Assembly: GCF_025336545.1 (NCBI RefSeq)
Contig: NZ_JAODBU010000007.1
Location: 62,001-126,000, forward strand
DNA length: 64,000 nucleotides
DNA from: Eubacterium_U album
GTDB lineage: Bacteria; Bacillota; Clostridia; Lachnospirales; Lachnospiraceae
Reading direction: 5' to 3'
Both the position numbers and the translations under genes were made by a program. The notes under the pieces are model-generated. The model was given only the letters and a program-made list of their open reading frames with translations. It made no database searches and was not told where the DNA came from. Numbering within the stretch: the stretch's first letter is position 1; the number at the start of each line of letters is the position of its first letter. This document shows, one piece after another, positions 35,556 through 42,529 of the stretch.

Positions 35556-35705
35556 ATGATTAATTTTGATGAAGAAATTAAGAAATTTCATCCAAGTCTT
35601 GAAATTGAAGAAGCTGAAGATGCCATATACAATAACGATGTGTCAGATATAACTGATATTATGATTGAAATGGTAAATGGATTAAAAGGAACTAATAACC
35701 AGTAA
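35556..35705 (+). CDS. small acidic protein, 49 residues
   Basis: An AAAAAGGAGGAATCAG site precedes the ATG, so translation is well supported. The product is acidic and helical (NFDEEIKKFHPSLEIEEAED; then a DITDIMIEMVNGL helix) and cytoplasmic. Similar short proteins follow valS in clostridia in my recollection, but I know no name or function. It sits 84 bases after valS and 65 bases before the zinc-ribbon/TPR gene. An inverted repeat (AGCCATA / TATGGCT) follows its stop. Confidence 0.65.
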   Translation: MINFDEEIKKFHPSLEIEEAEDAIYNNDVSDITDIMIEMVNGLKGTNNQ

Positions 35706-35770
35706 GTCGTTTTAGCCATATAACATATGTGTATGGCTTAGACTGAGGGCAACATAGATGGAGAAATAAT

Positions 35771-37222
35771 ATGATATGCTTTAACTGTGGTAATGTCCTT
35801 ACAAATAGTGATTATTGCAGTCATTGTGGTATGGATGTCAGCATATATAAAAAGATTGTGAAGTTGTCAAACACTTATTACAACATGGGGCTTACAAAGG
35901 CACTTAACAGAGATTTGTCAGGTGCAGCAGATGCCTTAAGAAGAAGTGTAAAATTAAACAAAAGAAATACTGATGCAAGAAACCTTTTAGGCCTTGTTTA
36001 TTTTGAAATGGGTGAAACAGTTCAGGCTTTTTCGGAATGGGTAATGAGCATGAACCTTCAGCCGGACAACAATGCAGCAGATAAATATATGGCGGCAATT
36101 CAGGCCGATAAGGGCAAAATTGATGAATTAAACCATACAATTAAGAAATTTAATATTGCATTAGAATATGCAAAAGATGGAACAGATGATATGGCTATTA
36201 TTCAGCTGAAGAAGGTTTTGAATCAGAATCCAAACCTTATAAAAGGATATCAGTTGTTAGCCGTACTTTACATGAAACATGGTGAGTACGAAAGAGCCAG
36301 AAAAGCAACAAAGAAAGCTTTAAAGATTGATAAGTGTAATCCACTTTGTGTAAGATACTTAAGAGAAATTACAAATTATTTAGAAGATGAAAAGAAAAAT
36401 AATCCTGAACGTAGAAGAAAACGTAGAATGGATCTTCGTGGAACTATGATAGACAGACCATATTTAAGTGGTGATGATGTTATAATTCCAAAGAATAATT
36501 TTAAAGAAGCAACTTCAAGTGCTCAGAGTATAATTCATATAGTTATGGGTGTTTTGTTAGGTGCAGCTTTGGTATTTTTCATTGTAACACCGGCAAGAGT
36601 ATCAACTGTTAGTGATCAGATATCACAGGTAAAAGTTGATTACAATCAAAAAATTGCGATTAAGGATTCTTCTATTTCAGAGTTACAAAAGAGTGTAGAT
36701 ACTTTAACAGCTGAAAAGGAAGATTTGGCAGCAAGGCTTGGTGAATATACAGATACAGACAATACTTTAAGTAAGAATTATACTCAGTTATTATCAGCGG
36801 TTGCAAGTTACTTAAAGAGCGATTATGATGCCAGTGCTAAAAGTATTTTAAAGGTTGATACATCTTTGGAAATGAACTCATCAGCATTTACTGAAGTATA
36901 TAATACTTTGAACAGTAAGATTGCATCAAGAGTAGCAGAAACAAGTTATGATGCCGGAATGGAAGCATTAAATAAAAAAGATTATTCTGCCGCCATTACT
37001 AATTTCCTTAAGGCAATAGAAGCAGATTCTAATAATGATGATGCTTATTACTATTTAGCATGGTCATATAAAAATAACGGTGATGAAAAGAATGCTAAAA
37101 AATATTTCAAGGAGATAGTGGACAAATTCCCTAACTCTAAGAATTACACAACAGCAAAGACTCAGGCAGGAGTTGATGATACTACAACATCAAGTGATGA
37201 AACTACAACTTCTGAAGAATAA
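35771..37222 (+). CDS. zinc-ribbon, TPR and single-pass membrane protein
   Basis: The 483-residue protein begins with a zinc ribbon (CFNCGNVLTNSDYCSHCG, four cysteines, residues 3-20). TPR repeats cover about 35-190. A basic stretch (NPERRRKRRMDLRG) precedes one membrane helix (about 257-277, IVMGVLLGAALVFFIVTPA). Beyond it are a coiled coil (about 290-330) and further TPR-like helices (about 390-465), ending in a threonine/serine/glutamate tail. The topology suggests a cytoplasmic N-terminus and an extracellular TPR domain. Function unknown; it could be a scaffold for envelope assembly. It is transcribed just before the spoIIA genes but separated from them by a terminator. Confidence 0.8.
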   Translation: MICFNCGNVLTNSDYCSHCGMDVSIYKKIVKLSNTYYNMGLTKALNRDLSGAADALRRSVKLNKRNTDARNLLGLVYFEMGETVQAFSEWVMSMNLQPDNNAADKYMAAIQADKGKIDELNHTIKKFNIALEYAKDGTDDMAIIQLKKVLNQNPNLIKGYQLLAVLYMKHGEYERARKATKKALKIDKCNPLCVRYLREITNYLEDEKKNNPERRRKRRMDLRGTMIDRPYLSGDDVIIPKNNFKEATSSAQSIIHIVMGVLLGAALVFFIVTPARVSTVSDQISQVKVDYNQKIAIKDSSISELQKSVDTLTAEKEDLAARLGEYTDTDNTLSKNYTQLLSAVASYLKSDYDASAKSILKVDTSLEMNSSAFTEVYNTLNSKIASRVAETSYDAGMEALNKKDYSAAITNFLKAIEADSNNDDAYYYLAWSYKNNGDEKNAKKYFKEIVDKFPNSKNYTTAKTQAGVDDTTTSSDETTTSEE

Positions 37223-37252
37223 GAGTACAATTAAATATAAGAATATAAGATA

Positions 37253-37297
37253 CAAAAGAAAAAGCTATTGCGATAAATGCAATGGCTTTTTCTTTTG
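37253..37297. terminator. terminator between the TPR membrane protein and spoIIAA
   Basis: AAAAGAAAAAGC-T-ATTGC pairs with GCAAT-G-GCTTTTTCTTTT (one G-T pair) across a GATAAAT loop, symmetrical enough to act in both directions. Confidence 0.85.
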
Positions 37298-37329
37298 TTG
37301 TATAAAAATAATTTTCAAATGGAGGTTTT

Positions 37330-37662
37330 ATGGAAGTTTTATATGAAATAAGAGGTGAAAATTTAATTGTATTTTTGCCGGAGGAATTAGACCATCACAA
37401 TTCAAGAATGATAATGGAACAGTGCGATTGGTATATATTAGCTAATCAGTTAAAAAATGTAATATTTAATTTTAAAAGAACCACGTTTATGGATAGTTCA
37501 GGAATAGGGGTCATTTTAGGCAGATACAAACTTGTAAAGAAGGCATGTGGGGAAATTACCGTGTTAAATATAAATGATACAATAGATAGAATTTTTTCTA
37601 TTTCAGGACTATATAAAATTTGCAAAAAATCAGAAGCTTCAAGTCTGACTGTAAATATTTAG
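37330..37662 (+). CDS. spoIIAA: anti-sigma F factor antagonist
   Basis: The 110-residue STAS-domain protein releases sigma F by binding SpoIIAB when unphosphorylated. It has the phosphorylation-site motif TTFMDSSGIGVILGRYK (serines 56/57). A GGAGG site precedes the ATG. It is the first gene of the canonical spoIIAA-spoIIAB-sigF order, which controls the forespore programme. Confidence 0.93.
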   Translation: MEVLYEIRGENLIVFLPEELDHHNSRMIMEQCDWYILANQLKNVIFNFKRTTFMDSSGIGVILGRYKLVKKACGEITVLNINDTIDRIFSISGLYKICKKSEASSLTVNI

Positions 37663-37672
37663 GAGGAGACAA

Positions 37673-38182
37673 ATGGTAAAGAAAATATTTGAAAATAATA
37701 TGAAGTTAGAAATGGATAGCGTGTCTGAGAATGAGTCTTTAGCAAGAATGGGTGTAGCATCCTTTTTAACAAAAATTGACCCTACTTTAGAGGAGATAAA
37801 TGATATAAAAACAGCTGTTTCTGAGGCAGTTACGAATTCAATAATACATGGATATAGAGATAAAAAAGGAATCGTAGAAATTAAATGCCATTTAAGAGAA
37901 ACAATAATTGAAAAAGAAGATGAAATTTTACATATATCGTTAATAACAATCATTGTAAGAGATGATGGAACAGGAATAGATGATATAGAAAAAGCAATGG
38001 AGCCTATGTATACATCTAAACCGGAGAATGACCGTGCCGGAATGGGATTTGCATTTATGCAATTATTTATGGATACGGTAGACGTGTGGTCTAAGCCGTA
38101 CATAGGAACAAGCGTGACAATGACAAAAGAACTAAAAAGAATTGAAAAGAAGGGAAATAATGGATGCAATAACGCTGATTAA
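37673..38182 (+). CDS. spoIIAB: anti-sigma F factor, serine kinase
   Basis: The 169-residue GHKL-type kinase holds sigma F and phosphorylates SpoIIAA. Its N box (EAVTNSIIHGY), G1 box (VRDDGTGIDDI) and G2 region (RAGMGFAFMQ) are intact. It is about 20 residues longer than typical SpoIIAB, the extra length lying mostly in a LRETIIEKEDEILHIS loop between the N and G1 boxes and in the C-terminal tail. An AGGAGG site precedes the ATG 10 bases after spoIIAA; its end overlaps sigF by 23 bases. Confidence 0.93.
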   Translation: MVKKIFENNMKLEMDSVSENESLARMGVASFLTKIDPTLEEINDIKTAVSEAVTNSIIHGYRDKKGIVEIKCHLRETIIEKEDEILHISLITIIVRDDGTGIDDIEKAMEPMYTSKPENDRAGMGFAFMQLFMDTVDVWSKPYIGTSVTMTKELKRIEKKGNNGCNNAD

Positions 38183-38876
38183 ACAGGCTCATGCAGGTGA
38201 TAAGATGGCTAGGGATAAATTAATTCTTGAAAATACAGGACTTATATGGAGCATTGTAAAAAGATTTACAAATAGAGGATATGAGGCAGAGGATTTATTT
38301 CAGATAGGATGCATCGGGTTAATTAAATCAGTAGATAACTTTGATATGCAATACGATGTTAAGTTTTCTACATATGCAGTACCTATGATAGCCGGTGAAA
38401 TAAAAAGGTTCTTAAGAGATGACGGACTTATAAAAGTAAGCAGGGCGTTAAAAGAACTGGCGTATAAAGCATATCAGGAAAATGAAAGAATTAAAAATGA
38501 GCTTGGAAGGGATGCAACTATAAGTGAACTTGCTAGTAAGTTGGAAGTGAGTGAGGAAGAAATATCGATGGCAATAGATTCGTCAATGGAAGTTGAATCA
38601 CTGCATCAGACAATATACCAAAATGATGGAAATGAAATATATTTAATGGATAAATTAAAAAATGAGGAAGGCTGCGAAGAGGAAGCAATAAATAAAGTAA
38701 TGATTTCACAAATATTAAATGAAATGACAGACAACGAGCGCCGATTAATAAAAATGCGATATTTTTCAAATATGTCACAAAAAGATGTAGGAGAGCAACT
38801 GGGAATATCACAAGTTCAGGTATCGAGGCTGGAGAAAAGAATTTTAACGAAAGCAAGGCTGGAGAGGCAAAGCTAG
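38160..38876 (+). CDS. sigF: sporulation sigma factor F
   Basis: The 238-residue sigma-70 family protein directs early forespore transcription. It begins MDAITLIKQAHAGDKMARDK; region 2 includes NTGLIWSIVKRFTNRGYEAE, DLFQIGCIGLIKSVDNF and YAVPMIAGEIKRFLRDDG; region 3 includes ELGRDATISELASKL; region 4 includes ERRLIKMRYFSNMSQKDVGE. The ATG at 38160 follows AAGGGA inside spoIIAB; a TTG at 38142 is rejected as start. It is translationally coupled to spoIIAB. Confidence 0.95.
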   Translation: MDAITLIKQAHAGDKMARDKLILENTGLIWSIVKRFTNRGYEAEDLFQIGCIGLIKSVDNFDMQYDVKFSTYAVPMIAGEIKRFLRDDGLIKVSRALKELAYKAYQENERIKNELGRDATISELASKLEVSEEEISMAIDSSMEVESLHQTIYQNDGNEIYLMDKLKNEEGCEEEAINKVMISQILNEMTDNERRLIKMRYFSNMSQKDVGEQLGISQVQVSRLEKRILTKARLERQS

Positions 38877-38998
38877 AAGCATTTACCAAGCTAACTAAAA
38901 TTTTATTAGATAGTAAAAGGTATGAAGATTTAGATAGGGCTACTAAAGATATTGAATATCAGAAGAAATTAATGAAAGATTATAATATTACAGATTAA
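38861..38998 (+). pseudogene. reading-frame remnant after sigF
   Basis: In a frame different from sigF, an open stretch without start codon overlaps the sigF end and runs to TAA at 38996-38998. Part of it is GEAKLEAFTKLTKILLDSKR followed by YEDLDRATKDIEYQKKLMKD. The pattern recalls the C-terminal tails of Rpn/PD-(D/E)XK transposase-like proteins, but I cannot confirm it. No ribosome binding site exists. I treat it as a decayed fragment. Confidence 0.3.
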
Positions 38999-39030
38999 TG
39001 AAAAAAGTATAATGTTGTAAAATGATGAAA

Positions 39031-39088
39031 GGCAGATGAATGATATTCCTTAAGAATAAAAAGGAATAAGAATCCATCTGCTTTTTTT
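39031..39088 (+). terminator. terminator after sigF
   Basis: GGCAGATG pairs with CATCTGC around an inner ATTCCTT/AAGGAAT stem, followed by seven T residues. Confidence 0.85.
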
Positions 39089-39118
39089 ACTAATGAAGCC
39101 ATAGGCTGGAAAGAAATT

Positions 39119-39193
39119 GGATAATCGAAGCTTTTGAGAAACTAATCTAGTTGAGGTTAAGTTAGGAGTGTACTAAAAAAAATTCGATTATCC
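39119..39193 (+). terminator. second long-loop hairpin
   Basis: GGATAATCGAA (39119-39129) and TTCGATTATCC (39183-39193) are perfectly complementary, enclosing 53 bases that can form two small inner hairpins (AACT/AGTT and TTAG/CTAA), and TTATTTTT follows. Either a second terminator or the end of a small RNA. Confidence 0.45.
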
Positions 39194-39234
39194 TTATTTT
39201 TAAACCATAATTTTTTAGTATTAATTATTAAAAA

Positions 39235-39264
39235 ATAATAAAATTACAAAAAATGTACATAATA
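39235..39264 (+). promoter_or_regulatory. weak sigma-G-like promoter candidate for spoVAA
   Basis: ATAATA (39235-39240), 17 bases, CATAATA (39258-39264). Compared with the forespore consensus TGAATA-N17/18-CATACTA this matches 4 of 6 and 6 of 7 positions, about 30 bases before the spoVAA start. Confidence 0.35.
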
Positions 39265-39295
39265 AGTGTTAATCAAGTGAAAGGCAGAAAATGTA

Positions 39296-39922
39296 ATGAG
39301 TGATACAGTTTATATAAAAATGGACAGAAGTGTGGAAGTAACTCATGAGAAGGTGACAATAGGGGATATAGCAAAAATAGAATCTAAAAATAAGAATATA
39401 GTTAATAATATAAAACCAATAAAAATATTAGCAGATAAGCCTGAATTAGGTAACAGATATGTTATTTCGATTATGAAAATAATAGAAATAATAGATGAAA
39501 AATTTCAGAATGTTGATATATCAAATATAGGAGAAACAGATTGTATTGTAGAATTTAAAAAATCAAATACTTCATGTAAACCATTAGAAATATTAAAGAC
39601 AGGTATTATATGTATTTTATTATTTTTCGGAGCAGGATTTTCTATTATGTCATTCAATAATGACGTGTCTATAGACCAAATGTTTTTGCAGATAAGTGGA
39701 CAGATTAGCGAAGATACAGTTGGTGGAGCAAAAATTTTAGAACTTACTTATGCCATAGGTTTGGCAGTGGGAATAACAGTATTTTACAATCATTTTGGAC
39801 CAAAGAAAATTACTAAAGATCCAACTCCAATAGAAACAGAAATGAGAAAATATGAAAATGAAATAAATGATGCACTAGTTGATGGGCATAACAGAGAAGA
39901 TGGAAAACTGGATTTAAAATAA
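39296..39922 (+). CDS. spoVAA: stage V sporulation protein AA
   Basis: The 208-residue protein has an N-terminal soluble domain beginning MSDTVYIKMDRSVEVTHEKV, as SpoVAA does, then two membrane segments (about 100-123, ILKTGIICILLFFGAGFSIM, and about 146-170). SpoVA proteins form the inner-membrane channel that moves Ca-dipicolinate into the forespore and out at germination. Start: GAAAGGCAG precedes the ATG. It is followed by spoVAB and spoVAC. Confidence 0.88.
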   Translation: MSDTVYIKMDRSVEVTHEKVTIGDIAKIESKNKNIVNNIKPIKILADKPELGNRYVISIMKIIEIIDEKFQNVDISNIGETDCIVEFKKSNTSCKPLEILKTGIICILLFFGAGFSIMSFNNDVSIDQMFLQISGQISEDTVGGAKILELTYAIGLAVGITVFYNHFGPKKITKDPTPIETEMRKYENEINDALVDGHNREDGKLDLK

Positions 39923-39958
39923 AGTCCTGAAAATAAAATGTAGAATATGGAGAAATTC

Positions 39959-40387
39959 ATGAGTATTGTACAAATAATAATTTTATCAATAATAGGACTT
40001 GCAGGTGGTGGAATAATAGCAGCGGGAGTTTTTGCACTTATAACGACTACAGGCGTAATGACAAGATTTGCTGAAAAGACACATACTGCAAAATATGTAA
40101 GACAATATGAAAATGCAGTTGCTTTTGGTGCAATTCTATTTAATATATTCTGGGTGTTTGAACTAAATTATGAGGGAATGAAACTAGGAAATCAATTATT
40201 AGCATTAATAGGTTTGTGTCATGGGATATTCGTAGGATGTTTGGCAATTTCTCTGGCCGAGGCGTTAAATGCGACAGCTATATTTGCAAGAAGAATGAAG
40301 TTAGCAGTAGGATTGAGCTTTATTGTGTTAAGTGTGGCTCTAGGAAAAGGAGTTGGAGCTTTAATTTATTTTTTTAGTATGAATTAA
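39959..40387 (+). CDS. spoVAB: stage V sporulation protein AB
   Basis: From the ATG at 39959 (6 bases after GGAG) the protein is 142 residues with four membrane segments, and carries the SpoVAB pattern: GLAGGGIIAAGVFALITTTG, RFAEKTHTAKYVRQYENAV, GIFVGCLAISLAEALN. An ATG at 39947 would add four residues but overlaps the binding site. It lies 36 bases after spoVAA. Together with SpoVAA it supports the dipicolinate channel. Confidence 0.88.
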   Translation: MSIVQIIILSIIGLAGGGIIAAGVFALITTTGVMTRFAEKTHTAKYVRQYENAVAFGAILFNIFWVFELNYEGMKLGNQLLALIGLCHGIFVGCLAISLAEALNATAIFARRMKLAVGLSFIVLSVALGKGVGALIYFFSMN

Positions 40388-40468
40388 AGCTGATGGAACG
40401 TAAATTAGTCTGATATATTACAGTAGTAGAACGACGTAATTAAAATAAATTGTAGATGGAGAAGAAAA

Positions 40469-40993
40469 ATGAGTGGAGACAAAACAGTAAATATAAATGA
40501 TGAGAAAGAGTTTAAAAATAATAGCAGTGACAAATGTGTTGGGAATGAAAATATAACAAAAGAAGAGTATAATCAATATGTTGAAAATATAACACCTTCA
40601 TTTTCATTATGGAAAAATATGCTAAAAGCGTTTATTACAGGTGGATTAATTTGTCTTATGGGGCAGGTTTGGATTGAATTATTTAAATACTTTGGAATGG
40701 ACAAAGAACAGGCAGTCAATTGGACAACGGTTGTATTGATAGCGGAAAGTGTAATATTAACAGGTCTCAATATTTATCCTAAGATTGGAAAATTTGGTGG
40801 AGCAGGTGCGTTAGTGCCGATTACTGGATTTGCAAATGGTGTGGCATCATCGGCAACAGAATTCGGTGCAGAGGGTCAGGTCTTTGGTATTGGATGTAAA
40901 ATATTTACTATAGCAGGACCGGTTATTCTATACGGAATTTTTAGCAGCTGGGTATTAGGAATCATATATTGGATTATTAATTTAGTATGGTGA
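40469..40993 (+). CDS. spoVAC: stage V sporulation protein AC
   Basis: The 174-residue protein has a polar N-terminus (about 1-50) and membrane segments with the SpoVAC signatures GGLICLMGQVWIELFKYFG and GGAGALVPITGFANGVASSA. In Bacillus SpoVAC is a mechanosensitive channel component for dipicolinate release. A GATGGAG site precedes the ATG, 81 bases after spoVAB. Its usual partners spoVAD and spoVAE are not next to it but about 7.6 kb downstream. Confidence 0.9.
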   Translation: MSGDKTVNINDEKEFKNNSSDKCVGNENITKEEYNQYVENITPSFSLWKNMLKAFITGGLICLMGQVWIELFKYFGMDKEQAVNWTTVVLIAESVILTGLNIYPKIGKFGGAGALVPITGFANGVASSATEFGAEGQVFGIGCKIFTIAGPVILYGIFSSWVLGIIYWIINLVW

Positions 40994-41195
40994 TAATAAT
41001 AAAAGTAATTGAGTCAAAAATAGAGAACAGTTGAAATAAAGAAAATAAGCGTTTAGATTTTAACTGATAATAAAATAAAAATGATATATTATAGAATAAA
41101 AAGACATTTTACAAGACATTTTTTAGGTAAATTGTGTTACAATAAAACTAGTAATCAGAAGAAAAATAAAGATAGAAAATATAGAATGAGTTGAG

Positions 41196-41241
41196 AGTTA
41201 ATTTCTTATTTTAATAGTATAAACAGAATAAGAAATTAACT
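41196..41241. promoter_or_regulatory. perfect 15-bp inverted repeat before the DUF2752 gene
   Basis: AGTTAATTTCTTATT (41196-41210) and AATAAGAAATTAACT (41227-41241) are perfectly complementary with a 16-base loop. No T-run follows on the plus strand, and the DUF2752 start codon is 17 bases downstream, so it may be a leader hairpin that hides or shapes the translation start region. Confidence 0.5.
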
Positions 41242-41257
41242 TGAAAAATACAAAGTA

Positions 41258-41665
41258 ATGACGATAAATGTGATTAATGAAATAAAAAAAATAATTAACA
41301 ATATTTTTAAGGATATAAAAAAGTATTATCCGCTTATAAGTTGCGTGATAATTTACATTTTTATCACATCTTTGATATTTAATGATATATGTCCAAGTAA
41401 GATATTATTTAAAATATCATGTCCGGGATGTGGACTTACCAGAGGCAGTATTTCACTTCTTACAGGGCATTTTAAAGCTGCAATGCATTATAATGCAGCA
41501 GCTGTCATTTGGGATATTGGAATTGCAATGATGTTTGTGCAAAGATATATACTTGAAAAGAAATATAAATATATGGATTATTATTGGATTGTATGTTGCG
41601 GACTAACCATAGTGTATTACATCATTAGAATGATTTACTATACACCTGCAGGTTTTCCGATTTAA
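41258..41665 (+). CDS. DUF2752 membrane protein
   Basis: The 135-residue protein has three hydrophobic segments and the hallmark CPGCGLTRGSISLLTGHFKA with the CxxCG pair, followed by AMHYNAAAVIWDI, characteristic of DUF2752. The family is widespread in clostridia and Bacteroidetes and of unknown function; the cysteines suggest metal or redox chemistry at the membrane. No clear ribosome binding site precedes the ATG at 41258, which follows a strong hairpin. Rubrerythrin begins 26 bases downstream. Confidence 0.85.
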   Translation: MTINVINEIKKIINNIFKDIKKYYPLISCVIIYIFITSLIFNDICPSKILFKISCPGCGLTRGSISLLTGHFKAAMHYNAAAVIWDIGIAMMFVQRYILEKKYKYMDYYWIVCCGLTIVYYIIRMIYYTPAGFPI

Positions 41666-41691
41666 TATTTAAATTTACAGGAGGTTACATA

Positions 41692-42228
41692 ATGGAATTA
41701 AAAGGATCAAAGACAGAAGAAAATTTATTAGCAGCATTTGCAGGAGAATCAGAGGCAAGAAATAAGTATACTTATTATGCTTCAAAAGCAAGAAAAGAAG
41801 GATATGTTCAGATTGCCAATATTTTTGAAGAAACTGCAGCAAATGAAAAAGAGCATGCAAAAATATGGTTTAAATTATTAAAAGGTGGAATTGGAACTAC
41901 TGCAGAAAATTTAGCAGATGCAGCAGCAGGTGAAAACTACGAATGGACCGATATGTATGCAACATTTGCAAAAGAAGCCAGAGAAGAAGGATTTGACGAA
42001 ATAGCAACTTTATTTGAAGGCGTTGCAGCAATTGAAAAAGAACATGAAGAAAGATACAAGAAATTGTTGGAAAATGTTGAAAAAGGTTTAGTATTTTCAA
42101 AAGATGGTGATACAATCTGGCAGTGTAGCAATTGTGGACATATATGTATTGGAAAACAGGCTCCTGAAGTTTGTCCTGTATGTGCACACCCACAGTCATA
42201 TTTCCAGGTAAAAGCTGAAAATTATTAA
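41692..42228 (+). CDS. rbr: rubrerythrin
   Basis: The 178-residue protein protects anaerobes by reducing peroxide to water. The diiron ferritin-like domain has FAGESEARNKYTYYASKARK and ETAANEKEHAKIWFKLLKG in the first half, and FEGVAAIEKEHEERYKKLLE in the second; the C-terminal rubredoxin-like domain has WQCSNCGHICIGKQAPEVCP and the second cysteine pair CPVC. An AGGAGG site precedes the ATG. It supports a strictly anaerobic lifestyle. Confidence 0.96.
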   Translation: MELKGSKTEENLLAAFAGESEARNKYTYYASKARKEGYVQIANIFEETAANEKEHAKIWFKLLKGGIGTTAENLADAAAGENYEWTDMYATFAKEAREEGFDEIATLFEGVAAIEKEHEERYKKLLENVEKGLVFSKDGDTIWQCSNCGHICIGKQAPEVCPVCAHPQSYFQVKAENY

Positions 42229-42245
42229 ATAAAAATAATTAAAAG

Positions 42246-42320
42246 ACTCTCCGAAAACAAAAATTTTAAAGTGAACATAAGAAAAGCATTTTGGAATTTT
42301 TATTTAGGAGAGTTTTATTT
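42246..42320 (+). terminator. long-loop terminator after rubrerythrin
   Basis: ACTCTCC (42246-42252) pairs with GGAGAGT (42307-42313) across 54 bases, and TTTATTTT follows. Flanking AAAA and TTTT extend the stem loosely. Confidence 0.5.
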
Positions 42321-42529
42321 TCGCTCCGGAATATTTTTCTGTAATAAAAAAGAAAGTAAATCTTAAGAATTTACATAAAATTTACTTAATCTTATATTGA
42401 TATAATATGATAGCAAAATCAAAAGGTATAATCCAACATGAGTTTGATTATAAGTGGGTGAAAAAACTCGGAACACCGACATCAGATATTAGAGTTATAA
42501 ATAAATTGTAATAATTAGGAGCGACAACA
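42321..42529. other. intergenic region before the LTA-synthase-like gene
   Basis: Some 200 bases, AT-rich. TATAAT occurs near 42390 in TTGATATAATATG but without a well-spaced -35 box. CGGAACACCG near 42470 is a short stem. No RNA gene or riboswitch consensus was recognised. Confidence 0.35.

Noticed and set aside
37639..38169. 176-codon open frame antisense to spoIIAB
   Set aside because: It lies wholly opposite spoIIAB, has no ribosome binding site or family resemblance, and is explained by the codon bias of the sense gene.
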